Source: Amaranthus tricolor (taxonomy: Eukaryota; Streptophyta; Magnoliopsida; Caryophyllales; Amaranthaceae). Taken from it: DNA of 64,000 bases. The notes beneath the pieces were generated by a model. That model worked only from the letters and a program-made list of their open reading frames with translations. It was not told where the DNA came from and did no database searches. Both the position numbers and the translations under genes were made by a program. Below, one piece after another: positions 9,630-20,516 of this stretch (the stretch's first letter is position 1; each line of letters opens with the position of its first letter). The DNA lies in the NCBI RefSeq assembly GCF_026212465.1, contig NC_080048.1, positions 34,434,422-34,498,421 of the forward strand, read 5' to 3'.

Positions 9630-12046
9630 CTAAACATTATCCAAAAAGGCATCGACGTCCCCCTTGGCGTCCTGGGTCGGCAACGGAGGAGATTCGGCCG
9701 CCCCCTCCTCAAGACTGGGAGTGAAGCTCACAAAATCTTCAACATTGAACGGCTCCACTTCAATCTCGGATAGCTCCTTGGACAAACCATGGAGGTTTCT
9801 TCCTTCATCAATAAGGAGATTCGACAAGTCTAGGCACAAACTCTCCAGATGGGAAAGCGCCAAGTTTTCAGGGGCCCCCGAGGTCCCAGGAGGGGAGAGG
9901 GTTAGTTGATCCAGATCAAGGCATAACGCCTCCTTCTCAGCCGCGATATCAACCCTCTCCGACCAAGCCCTTGCCTCTTCCACATCCCAGTTGGGGTCCA
10001 CCAGTACCGCCGACTCCCGTTCCAAAATTGGAGCTAGGTTGGCCAAAGCTTCGTTCCCCTTGAGATATGCCTTTTGTTTGAAGGAATCGAAGTCAATGCC
10101 TAACTCCGCGGCAGCCAGACGGTACCTCTCTTCAGTAATTGTGGACCCCGTGCCCACCATTTCTGCCGTCAGACTCCCTAAGAAACTCGACGCTTCCGGT
10201 TCGTCCGAAGTAAGCCAATCCCTAGCTATCCGGGCTCGTCAACCTAAGCTGTTCTTATAAATCCGAGCCGCGGATAGCAAAGTCTTGAATTTGGCCGAAT
10301 CAGTCGACACCTGTTCCAAAAGACACTGGTTCTGATGAACCAGTTTAGCATGAACATCCATCAGGTGACCGATTTCGTGGCCAAGGGTTGCCGATTTATT
10401 GGAAGCCGCGTCCAGACTCTCGACGGTCTCCTCCAGTTGCTTCCTCGCCCTCTCCCGCCACTGCTCAGTTCTGACTAAACGCTCCTTCAGCTCAGAGCAT
10501 TTAGCCAACTTTTCTTTTAAGCCCGGCAGTTCATCTCAGAGCTTTTGAAGCTCCTCGTCCTGCTCATCGCAGCGGGAGGATAAGGCAGCCAGAGTCTCCC
10601 TGTCCGCGGCGCTTTGGCGACTGAGGTTGAGCTCAAAAGACAACCTCAGAAAAGCCTGCGAAAAGAATAAATCAAAATCTAACAGTTAAACTCAAAGAGA
10701 TGTAAGAGGAAGGAAGTTACCTCAGCCGCGGAAACTTGGAGTTGACGGACCTTATTGGTGGGGGAAAGGGAATCCAATAGATCAACATCCACTTGGCTGA
10801 TCAAGTGAGACGTCGCCCTATTAAATCGGGTTATCATGCCCTTATGGCCTAAGTCGGTGAAAGGGGTGTCGTGCCGGAAAGGAAGAACCTCCCGACGACG
10901 ATACACCTCTTCCACCTTCGCTTTAGGAGCCGCGGCAGACTCCCCCACCTTCTCTTTGCCCCGACTCAGGACAGGGGACGCCTTGGTTTGAGGTGAAGCC
11001 ACCTCCTCTTCCACCGACCTCATTTGCAGAGGTACGGCCGACATTATTGTTGTTCCTACCGAGGCCTTTGTTGAGGCACTCTCTTCATGGGAGGAAGAGA
11101 CTCTCTTTCTCTTCCTCTCCCTTTTCTTCGATTCCCTCTTCTTAGAAGGGATTACCCTCTAAGAGTCATCGGGAATATGGACCTGTCTCCTCTCCTCAAG
11201 GAGCCGGAGAGCCTCCTCTTCGCAGGGGACCTCATCCAGCCCCTTCTCCGCCGTTGCAGAATCCTATAAGAGAAAAAATTAGAAAGAATCAAAGAAATCC
11301 ACTATAGTTCGGGAAGAACGAAGAAAGTTATACCTTTGGCGGAAGAGGTAGAGGTTTCTCCGCGGGCCGTTGGATGGCCCCTTGAGCAAATCTCATGACA
11401 CTGAATTTCTTCATGAGTTCCGGATCTTTTGCTCGAAGATTTTCCTTGGCTATCCCTGCAAAAACCACGAGTTAGAGACAAGCAAATAATAGAAAAAAGA
11501 AGGAAGAAGTCCGACAACTCTTACTCCGATCGATAGCCAAGCTGATGCCGAATGCTGAGAGGAGGTTTTCATTCTCCAACTCAGGACGACCTGGTATCCT
11601 GTTGAGCTGGACGTTCATGGGTTTCCTTCCCAGTTGAACGTCCATCTTTGCATACTCGATTATTACCGCGTCGCTAAGAGAACATTGCGGGATACCATTA
11701 TTGAAACCCGAAAGGTTGGGTTTGATGTCGAAGGAAGTCTTGATATTCCATCCTTTCGAATTATAGAGGTAGGCAAATTTAGTCCTATACCCCTTTTGGT
11801 TATCAGGGAGGTCGTGGATACAGTTTTCATAATCTCCGGAGGGTATATAGGGGATACAGACGACTCATCCCCGGCTTTTATTGGTTCATAATGGGGGGTG
11901 ATTCTCACTGAACTACTTTCGTCCGAATCATTCATTAATAACCTCTGTTTATTAAAGCGTCTACATGCTACCAAAGGAATTTCTGTCGGGATATCCGAGT
12001 TAATGTCGATGTTAGCTATTATCTCATGAGTAGCCGCGACATCCAT
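9630..12046 (-). pseudogene. antisense spliced gene of the Tat element (aORF), nonsense-mutated
   Basis: A separate gene on the strand opposite gag-pol. From the end of an N-terminal frame (ATG at 12046, MDVAATHEIIANID) it continues through exons ending at 11525, 11455-11334, 11263-10721 and 10655-9630. Three short introns (11524-11456, 11333-11264, 10720-10656; 65-70 bp) have GT/AG ends, and frame is kept across all three. The product has a basic patch (PSKKRESKKRERKRKR) like a nuclear localisation signal, then a long coiled coil rich in Leu, Glu and Lys (for example LKERLVRTEQWRERARKQLE) and an acidic C-terminus ending DAFLDNV. A TAG lies just before the basic patch and two TGA codons lie in the last exon. 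The N-terminal frame is shifted near 11700, perhaps by deletion. Antisense frames here are known for Tat elements; their function is not established. Confidence 0.68.
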
Positions 12047-12394
12047 ATTAATGAATCGAAAAATAGTAGGCGAAACTTTTGAAGGATTGGGGCTAATTTC
12101 ATAAAATTAATTTAAAAATTAAATATTCAAGAACGCGAAGAACAATCTGAAGAACAGTTTGAAGATTAATGTGAAGAAATTCAAGAAATTTGAAGAAATA
12201 TTTGAATACCTTGAAAATATTTTGAAGATTTGTCAGAAATTTGATGAAGTTCTGTCAGAATCCTTGAAGATCTTCGAGAGGATTGTCAGAAGTTTGAAGA
12301 GGGGTTGAAGATTCTCAGAGCGTCTCTCTCTACTTTCTCTTTCTAAGCAATAAGAATTGAGGGAATTGATGTGTTGGGTGAAGGAGGATTTGTT

Positions 12395-12420
12395 CCAACA
12401 ACCCTATTTATTGCAGCCAT
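12395..12420 (-). promoter_or_regulatory. putative promoter of the antisense gene
   Basis: Read on the minus strand, CAATAAATAGGG (12402-12413) is TATA-like. It is followed by a CT-rich leader and about 350 bases of purine-rich GAAGAA/TTGAAGA sequence before the ATG at 12046. The arrangement fits an RNA polymerase II promoter with an untranslated leader. The call rests on motif and position only. Confidence 0.45.
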
Positions 12421-12489
12421 AAATGCTAAAAACATCGGATTTAGACCTCTTTTGAACGAAAGGAGGTGTCCAAAACTTAAACCGGGGAG

Positions 12490-13290
12490 TCGATAAGTCG
12501 GACCACCAATAAGAGGGCAAACGCCAAAAAATTTGTCAAGTATTTTTACATGACATCCGAGAAGTCGATTAGTCGAACCCCTCATTAAGGTAAATATTGA
12601 AAATATTTTCCAAGTATCAAATCTTGGTTATGGCCGTGTGTTCGATAAGTCGGAATATCAGGATGGGGTAAAATAGCAATAGTTTTAAGTTATAAAAATT
12701 CTGTTAAAGCCGTAGGTTCGACAAGTCGGACCCTGAATTACACTCCAGAACGAATACGAATTATTTCAAGTATTGGGATGTCCGCATGGTCCATAAGTCG
12801 GACCCCCAAATGGTCCCAGTTAAGGTGAAAAAATTCTAAGTATGGGAGAGATGCTTCCGTATTTTTAGTATCATCTGTGACATAGAATTACAAAATCTTT
12901 CCGCGTCTTTGAAGAAAAAGGAGGGACATGTCAGAGCAAAGAAATTCAAAACGACTTCAAGTTTTAAATTCCCCGCCACATCCATAAGTCGGACCCCCTT
13001 AAATACCTCAATGAAGAATAAAAATCAAAGTATATTCAAGCCGTGTCTTCCATACATATGGCTCATTTTAACTAGTGGGTCAGCTCAATTATGCCGCGGT
13101 ATCATGTTTTCCCTCTACTCTTCGGCTTGAAGCATTGATGAAAAGGAAGGTAGATCAGGTCAAACCAACATCCTGTCCGTAGGGTCTATAAGTCGGACCC
13201 GCCTTGGTGGTGTTCTCGTTTAAAGATATCCAGGTCCTTGGAGATCCGTGCGGTCGATAAGTCGGACCCTCTTTGGGGGCTTCCTTATTC
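12490..13290 (+). repeat. array of GTCGGACCCC hairpin repeats, second block
   Basis: Further copies of the core at about 12497, 12572 (variant), 12649 (variant), 12725, 12797, 12988, 13192 and 13261, more diverged and less regular than the first block. Together the two blocks bracket the antisense gene. Confidence 0.75.
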
Positions 13291-13667
13291 AAAAATATTC
13301 TAAGTATTGAGGCTTCCGCGACATCAGTTGGGCACGTATTAGGATCCGACTCCTACGTCTATTCTTCTGCTGATAAATGAAAAGGGGCAGCCAAACATAT
13401 TCCGCGGCACGCTGGAAGCCGCGGCTTATTTGATGTTAATCATCTTTCCTTTTTGAAGCATCTCCTGCGGCTATTTTGAAAAGGCTATAACTTCTCCGTT
13501 ACAACTCGGAATTCGGCATATCAGTAGTCGATTTGAAGCTTGTAAATCCAATTTTCAGGATCTTCCAGAGAATTTATCAATTGACGGTTGCTATTTCCAC
13601 ACGAAGAAAGATTCTTCGATTCATCAAGACTGCCTGTCTCATATCATTCTTCGTGCGTGGGGCTAAC
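13291..13667. other. Tat element 3' untranslated region
   Basis: Non-coding DNA before the 3' LTR, with three CCGCGG sites (GCCGCGGC type). GCGTGGGGC just before 13668 could serve as a short polypurine tract, though it is not pure. Confidence 0.45.
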
Positions 13668-14263
13668 TGTTATGGTATCATTTATTTAATTTATTCATTT
13701 ATTTAATTTATTAATGTCATATTACTTAAATACCCTTTGACCTTTTGTGTTGACTTTGACTTTCGGTCAACGGGCTTTTTCTGGATTCCCCATCTTCCTT
13801 GAATGGCCCGTGGGGCATGGCTCCCCTTACTTGGTAACTTCCCACTTCCCCTCAATTGCATGGTAATCCTTCTTCCATGGGAACTAATTACCCATGTCTC
13901 CCATGATCTTCAACTCCCACTCTCTGATGTAACTTCCTCCTTGAGCATTATAAAAAGGGACAGCCATCAGAGAGAGAGAGGCATCTGAAAATAATCCTTT
14001 TACACATCCTCGCTCATACTCCACTTCATTAGCCTACCAACATTCCAATAACATCACCCATCGCATCTTTTGGTATTCATTCTGTAATCACTAATTCCAT
14101 ATTCTCACATCCACGTTCTAACTTGAGCGTCGGAGGGGTTTTTCGGGAGATCACCCCCCGGACAAGGCTAACGTGTTGTTTCGCAGGAATTCGAGTCGCT
14201 TCCTCCCACGAGTCGCTCCTCTTGATCACACTTCCACCTAACCTTCGGGTATTTTAAGTGTCT
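13668..14263 (+). repeat. 3' LTR of the Tat element
   Basis: Starts TGTTATGGTATC like the 5' copy. Against that copy it lacks 77 bases after GGCCCGTGG and differs by about nine substitutions. The match stops after TTTTAAGTGTCT at 14263, so either the end is truncated or the last 30 bases have diverged. Confidence 0.85.
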
Positions 14264-14294
14264 TGTACTGGAGATTCGTTATTCTCATGCTCAA

Positions 14295-14783
14295 TGTTGT
14301 GCGACAGCGGAAGCAAAGATCGAAAAACAATAATGAAACAATAAAGATTCAAACAAACAATAAAGAAAATCACACCGAGAAATTAACGTGGTTCACTATC
14401 AACGTGATAGCTACATCCACCGGCACCGGGAATAAACTTTTCACTATAAACAGGGAGATTACAAGATGAACATGAGAAACCACAACAATGGCTCTCCATG
14501 CTTTTTCTCTCTTAGTTTTCCTCACTTTGTGTTTTGCGTTGCATCTCTCCTTAAATCTAATTACATGAGGCCTTTATATAGTATACCTCATAATAAAAAG
14601 GAATTAGGTTAAGAAAATACAAAAAACCGTCAAAAACTAAGAGTAACCGGCCAAAAACGTGCCAAGAAACCGCCATTACGCGAGCCTCAGAGTGAGATCA
14701 GAAGCAACTCCGCGCCCCGCAAAGCACAATCTGATCAAGCTCCGCGCCCCGCGGAGTAGTGTTCAAGTCACAGTATTTCAACA
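14295..14783 (-). repeat. 3' LTR (minus orientation) of the copia element
   Basis: 489 bp, directly repeated at 17884-18372. The adjoining internal sequence read on the minus strand is AAGGTGGAGAT, a good polypurine tract, which fixes this as the 3' LTR. Confidence 0.88.
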
Positions 14784-15105
14784 ATCTCCACCTTGACGAG
14801 AACACGTAGCCAACCACTACCTCATCAAACCATAGTGAAGCAAAACCATTCTTAAGCCAAAACCCGATGCAAAGCTCAAGCATAAGCCATACATCTTGAC
14901 AAGTCTCCAACCAAGACCCATCCCGATAAGTCTTCAACTAAGACCCATCACATACTCGTTTCCAAGTATAACAACTCATAACGCTCAACTAGCATCACAA
15001 GTTCACTCATAATGCTCCACCTGCATCACGAGTACACGAGGCAAGCTCCACCTTGAGGTTGTGCACACCTCCACCTGTGAGCTCCCTCACACCGCCCCTA
15101 AGGGC

Positions 15106-16281
15106 CTATGCTAATGAATCCAGCATAGTAAAGAATCTACTAGGACTGTCAGACCATCTTACCTTCTTTACCTCTATCTTCATGTACGTGCATTCCGAAT
15201 GAAATCTGACCACACTGTGCTTCTCCCGAACATCAAGTACCTGATCACTAAACACACAATCGTAGTACACAAAAGCCAACCAAGGTTGATCACAAAGAAC
15301 CATCACCGAGATCAAGACATAATCAAACTCAGCGAACACAACCCAAACTTCAACCAATGTAACAAAGCACTTAGTATCATTCCCGTACATAAGAAACACA
15401 ACAGCTGATCCAAGCAAACCGTAGAGAGAACAAATCTCTACCTGCCAGTGCCCCCACTCAGGTTGAGTCACAAACCTGCAAATGACACTTCTGGCATGCG
15501 CAAAACAAGTACACATCACAGCATACTTCAAACACCGAACCATTACTCTAGACATGTAGACCGACTTAGTCTCAAAATGAGGTGATGTAATTGAGCTAAG
15601 TAACACTACCAGTCCATACAACAGTTCCCACACTCTGCTCATACGTAAAGTCATAGCAAGCCATTGCGCCCGCTCACTATACTCTACAATGTGCTCATAA
15701 GTTGGAGGTCCAAGTGACTCCACAAAAATAGCTACCAACCTTGCCAATCCCACAAGGTTCAATGCATAACCTTCCACACTTATAGCAACCAAAACAACAC
15801 TCCCTACAACCAACCTATTAGACTTCTCGATAACACATATAGGCTTTTCTTGAAACCCTTTAGATCGACAGAATGTTCCCTGTACTGACTCCTTAAAACT
15901 ATCCACAGAGATAAAGATAGCACCAGAAATCACAGTCAGAGAGATACCTGGGGTAGCATCAACACCATCAATCTGGGGTCGAACAGAGATGGATGAGGAG
16001 TTAACCTCATACTCCACCTCAAACTCGGTACCACTATCACCATAACCGACTGCTGCAAAATACACAACAACACACCAAAGCCCTAACAAGACTCCAAATA
16101 TGAGATAGCACGATACCCTACTGAGCCACACCACACACATACTGGGCACCTCTAATCCCGTGTGTAAACCCCGATCGAACAAACTAATCCAGTATCTACT
16201 CAACAACCAAGTATTAGAGAGCATGCATAAGACTCCCCCTAACAAGGTCCAATTTGCTATTCCTGTAACACCGTTCTGCAA
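15106..16281 (-). pseudogene. 391-codon open frame from a scrambled copia pol
   Basis: The frame starts MQNGVTGIANWTLL followed by VLCMLSNTWL, which resembles the integrase region around the catalytic Glu of copia elements, but the Glu and nearby residues are altered. After that no reverse transcriptase motif (no YVDD) or RNase H motif can be found. The sequence is rich in Val, Leu and Cys with several hydrophobic stretches. It most likely descends from pol by many small deletions and mutations that happen to keep it open. I do not recognise it as a functional protein. Confidence 0.5.
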
Positions 16282-16365
16282 TGGTGTTATCCCATAGGTA
16301 TGATGTCACAAAATACCTAAAATACAGAACATAACAAATCCACAAAACGAACTATCCAAATGTAG

Positions 16366-17843
16366 CTAACTAACCATCTTACCATACAAGTGATCATGAG
16401 CTTCAATGCTAAGCTCACACCCGTGTTTAAACCCAAACACACAATGCTTGTCTTCCTCAAGGTAGGCATCCTTGACACTTGTAAGATGATTCTCAATGGA
16501 CAATTCCAGCCCTCTACTTTCACCCATATGACCATACCTATTATAAATTGTCATCTCCTGGTGACAAGTAGAAGCATTAACAGCAGAACTAGGCAGCGTA
16601 ACACCCTGAAAGACATACAGGGATTTCACCTTGACACCCTTAAGTATCAAATCCGAACCCTTAAAGACACTCACTTCCCCATTGCTAAACTCACCCTTGA
16701 GGCCCAAATCATCTAAGGTCCCAAGCGATATCAAGTTCTTCTCCAATGCAGGAACATGCCTCACCTTAGTCAAAGTAACCCTTCTCCCATCACTAGTCCG
16801 AAGTCTCATGGAACCAATACCTACTACTTCACATGGAGTACCATTAGCAATCGTAACTAAAGCCCCAAAACAAGACTCATAAGTATCAAACCAATCCCGA
16901 CGAGGACTCATATGGAACGAACTACCAGAATCAAGAATCCAGCTATCAACCAATTCACTAGACTCAACACAACTAATCAATGCTAAATCTTCCTCCGAAT
17001 CATAGCTCTTGTTCTGTTTACTTTCGACTACTGTGGCCTGAGATTTATTCTTTAATTCTGGACATTTAGACTTAAAATGTCCTGGTTCCCGACAGTGATA
17101 ACATATTATGGTCTTAGTGTTGCTAGACCCATCTCTACTATTACAAGTATCCAACCTAGCATCGTTACTATTGTTAGATCCCTTATTCTTTCTAGAATTT
17201 CTACCCGACCTAACAACTAACCCACTGCCATAATTCTCATTATCACCTGTCGCCTTTTGACGCAACTCCCTAGTATAAAGTGCTGCCTTCACTTTTTCTA
17301 GAGTCAACGAGTCTTTGCCAACCACAAAAGACTCCACAAAGTTCTCATAACTATTCGGTAGAGAAACAAGCAATATTAACGCTGCATCCTCATCATCTAT
17401 CTTAACTTCTAAATTACGCAAATCTAGTAAAATAGAATTAAGATTTTCTAGATGATCCCTTAATGGCGTACCTGACTGCATCCTGAGGCTAAACAACCGC
17501 TGTTTCAGTAGTAATTTGTTGGTTAAAGATTTTGTCATGTATAGTGACTCCAATTTTAACCATAACTCTGCGGCCGTCTCCTGATCAGCAACCTCCGTGA
17601 TGATATGATCATCAAGACTTAGTAAATGGTAGAATGAGCCTTCTCTTCCATCACTACTAACTGTTCATCAGTCCATCCGTTTCCAGATCCCGACGTAGAC
17701 GCCGCACTCTTTGGGATCAACGGACGCCAAATCTGCAACTGCTTTAATAACGCCTTCATCTTAATCTGCCATAGCCCAAAGCTATTCTTCCCATTAAATT
17801 TCTCAATCCTTATTGTAGAATCTCCTACCATTGTTTCCTTCAA
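16366..17843 (-). pseudogene. copia gag and protease
   Basis: Two minus-strand frames. The first (17843-17619) opens MKETMVGDSTIRIEKFNG and contains LWQIKMKALL, the gag N-terminus of copia elements. A frame change near 17600 leads to the second (17553-16366), which continues gag (MTKSLTNKLLLKQRLFSLRM), has a CCHC zinc knuckle (CYHCREPGHFKSKC) and the aspartic protease signature DSWILDSGSSFHM, and ends in a degraded pre-integrase segment (YNRYGHMGESRGL). The particle-forming half is therefore largely present although frameshifted. Confidence 0.85.
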
Positions 17844-17867
17844 AAACTCTTCCTATGATTAAACCTG

Positions 17868-17883
17868 AGCTCTTGATGCCAAT
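17868..17883 (-). other. primer-binding site of the copia element
   Basis: Read on the minus strand, TTGGCATCAAGAGC follows the LTR end directly. It resembles the initiator-Met tRNA primer site TGGTATCAGAGC common to plant copia elements, with some divergence. Confidence 0.6.
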
Positions 17884-18372
17884 TGTTGTGCGACAGCGGA
17901 AGCAAAGATCGAAAAACAATAATGAAACAATAAAGATTCAAACAAACAATAAAGAAAATCACACCGAGAAATTAACGTGGTTCACTATCAACGTGATAGC
18001 TACATCCACCGGCACCAAGAATAAACTTTTCACTATAAACAGGGAGATTACAAGATGAACATGAGAAACCACAACAATGGCTCTCCAAGCTTTTTCTCTC
18101 TTAGTTTTCCTCACTTTGTGTTTTGCGTTGCATCTCTCCTTAATTCTAATTACATAAGGCCTTTATATAGTATACCTCATAATAAAAAGGAATTAGGTTA
18201 AGAAAATACAAAAAACCGTCAAAAACTAAGAGTAACCGGCCAAAAACGTGCCAAGAAACCGCCATTACGCGAGCCGCAGAGTGAGATCAGAAGCAACTCC
18301 GCGCCCCGCGAAGCACAATCTGACCAAGCTCCGCGCCCCGCGAAGTAGTGTTCAAGTCACAGTATTTCAACA
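17884..18372 (-). repeat. 5' LTR (minus orientation) of the copia element
   Basis: 489 bp; nine differences from 14295-14783 by eye, including GGG/AAG and CCATG/CCAAG changes. The right flank repeats the target site CTCAA. Confidence 0.88.
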
Positions 18373-18377
18373 CTCAA

Positions 18378-19737
18378 CATATCCGAAATCTTCGATTCCT
18401 AAATTAATAAAGGAAAATAAATAAAAATGATAATGATGATAAAAACTCAAGAAAATTAATCTTGCATAAGTACATCATCATTGTAATTTTATATGGTACT
18501 TATCAAACACAAAAATAACATAATTTATCTATAATTAAATTCAGAATTTAATCTCACCGTAGCCCAAATAATTGTAAAAAGAGTATTAGAAATCAATATT
18601 TTCTTTGTTTCTTTTTACTAGCTTACAGCACTTGTAAAACACATTAGTTATTTATATGAAAAAAACTAAAAGAAATAATTAACTATATACTTGACTAGAT
18701 TTTTTTTGTGAAGATAGATGACTCTAAAGGTCAAAACAACACTCTTGTAAATAATGTAAAAGCTAAAGTTTTGCAAATATAAACAAACACAAGAAAATAT
18801 AATTAAATATTATTATTCTAATTTATTTCTTTAAATTATTGTCTCTTGGTATTAGATTTTCTACTTTTAATATCATCCACGTGAAGATGATACTTTCAAT
18901 ATCATTTTCACTTTAAGTATAAATAAGCAAAATGATATATTTGGAATTTATTAGAGGCACTTATGACTTTTACCAAAATCTAACAGAAATTAAACCTTTT
19001 TACCTCTCTAATGTTACTGTAATTAATTTTTCAAGAGTTGAGTGCTATTTTGTGGAAAAAATTTTAAGAATTGCTACTACTTGCCTTTTTCCATAGTTGG
19101 TGTGTACCGTATAAAATATTCCTAAGCAAAATTCTAGGCTAATTTAATTTAGAATATGATACAACATGATATGTTCCTTGTTCATCTAAATAGAATTACT
19201 GTGCACACACAAAAAAACATGGAATTAACAAAATAGAATTTTTTAAATGGTAGATGTACTATTTTTTTTGAATAATAAAATTTATTGGAGAAATATTGGG
19301 GATTATAAATATTAAACAATAGCAAAATAAAATTAGTAGAAAAAATATAAAGACTATAATTATTTAAACAAAATGCTTAAATAAAGTTAGTTTGAAATAT
19401 GTAGGGACCATAAGAAATACAAATTTCTAAAATGAAATTAGTGAAAAATATGTAAGGTTATTTTTTATTTTTTGAAAGGAATATGAGGGGAACAAAAGCT
19501 TTAAGAAAATACTTCTATTAAAATGAAGAAGAATAAAGTTAATTATGTTTATAATTTATGATATAAATTGAAAGATTTTCTAAGGAAATAGCAAATAAAA
19601 CGACCCAATGCAATTGACAAATAAAAACAATTAAAAGAAATAGAGGGTGTATAATATATGAATTTTAAAGTCAAAATATTGACTCTGAATACAAGTACGA
19701 TCATGATAAAAAGAACAGAGAACGGAGAGAGTCGTAC
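18378..19737. other. AT-rich DNA, possibly intron of the B3 gene
   Basis: No coding sequence recognised. If the two B3 exons are one gene this is intron, and a linker exon should lie here or beyond the retrotransposons; none was found by eye. Confidence 0.4.
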
Positions 19738-20041
19738 CCGGGTCATTACTCGAGGTGGTAGGAGTAGATTGAAAGTGATGAGACTCACAACCATTACAAC
19801 CCATGATTATAACATCAAATACCAAATTCTTGTCAAGAAAAAATAAGAGGAGATCACCAACTTGAAGATTGTGATCATCGCAGAATTTCTCCCATCCAGT
19901 TTTTCCAAAATGCCGTCCATCATTCCTCATTTTTACGTACCAAATTCTTTTGCTTTTGTCACGTAAAATGCCCATCTTTTCTTCATTTTCTTTTACTTTT
20001 GGCACTCTTAAATATTTGTCAAAGAAAGTCTTTGGAATACT
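19738..20041 (-). CDS. B3 DNA-binding domain exon, N-terminal type (REM-like)
   Basis: A minus-strand exon with a good acceptor (TATATGTAG before AGTATTCC at 20041) and a possible donor GTACGA after 19738. It encodes an almost complete B3 domain: SIPKTFFDKYL opens it, then GILRDKSKRIWYVKM, FGKTGWEKFCDDHNL, VGDLLLFFLDKNLVFDVIIMG. All the usual landmarks are in order: IP..F at the start, a W before the second strand group, GW.KF...H.L.VGD, and F.V.I at the end. There is no stop within the domain. The protein would be a nuclear transcription factor. The first exon, upstream on the minus strand, was not identified. Confidence 0.75.
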
Positions 20042-20516
20042 CTACATATAATATAGGAAAAAAAAAATGCTACTCATTATGTCATTCGTTCGAAATATAT
20101 CGTAATATATATAGTGTTAGATCTTAATCATCAACTTAAATCATTGTAACAAATTTAACTTTATGCGATATTGGATTTACTGACATAAAAAAAAATGCCA
20201 TTAATTTATATTTTTAGTATAATAATTGTTAGTTTTATTTTAAATTCCACTATAAAATGATTTTGAGACACTTTATTTGGTCTTTAGTGACATATATAAT
20301 TATATTATAGTCTATAGTGGCATTTATGAGAAATATCACTAGATCCTATGTCGTGAAAAGAGTTAACATAATTTTTTACTATGCTACTAAAAGGTTTAAA
20401 TATCATTAAATTCACTGTATATACTATTAGAAATTTGAAGTAGTGACATTTAATTTAAATGTCACTAAATATATCCCACTAAATAAAAAATCAAATTCAA
20501 GTATTAAAGATTAGAA
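20042..20516. other. AT-rich DNA upstream of the B3 exon
   Basis: Intron or promoter of the B3 gene if it is intact. Several CACTAAATAT/GTGACATTTA phrases occur between 20200 and 20480, but no defined element. Confidence 0.35.

Larger units (their letters stand above)
3334..14263 (+). mobile_element. Ty3/gypsy LTR retrotransposon, Tat lineage
   Basis: An element of about 10.9 kb. Order: 5' LTR, primer-binding site, gag remnant, protease, reverse transcriptase, RNase H, second RNase H, integrase, hairpin-repeat array, antisense gene, second repeat array, 3' LTR. The additional RNase H domain and the antisense reading frame between pol and the 3' LTR are known marks of the Tat lineage (Ogre/Retand relatives). 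The element is defective: the gag core is missing and pol has two in-frame stops and one frameshift. By eye the LTRs differ at about nine positions in some 590 shared bases, plus a 77 bp deletion in the 3' copy, so insertion is fairly recent. The 3' LTR match stops at 14263, 31 bases before the copia element begins. Confidence 0.9.
14295..18372 (-). mobile_element. Ty1/copia element, non-autonomous, minus strand
   Basis: 4078 bp with two 489 bp LTRs beginning TGTTGTGCGACAGC and ending TTCAACA. The flanking 5 bases are CTCAA on both sides (14290-14294, 18373-18377), a perfect target duplication. On the minus strand the order is LTR, primer-binding site, gag, protease, pre-integrase region, a heavily degraded section, LTR. 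Intact integrase, reverse transcriptase and RNase H are absent. Nine LTR differences by eye (about 1.8%) imply recent movement, so a non-coding-competent element probably used proteins supplied in trans. Confidence 0.88.

Noticed and set aside
9664..10260. Plus-strand frames in the Tat 3' region
   Set aside because: Shadows of the antisense gene, whose reading frame is supported by splice sites and consistent composition.
14263..14294. Continuation of the Tat 3' LTR up to the copia insertion
   Set aside because: There is a weak resemblance of this segment plus 18378-18390 to the last 30 bases of the 5' LTR (CGTT...CCGAAAT), but it is too loose to extend the LTR with confidence.
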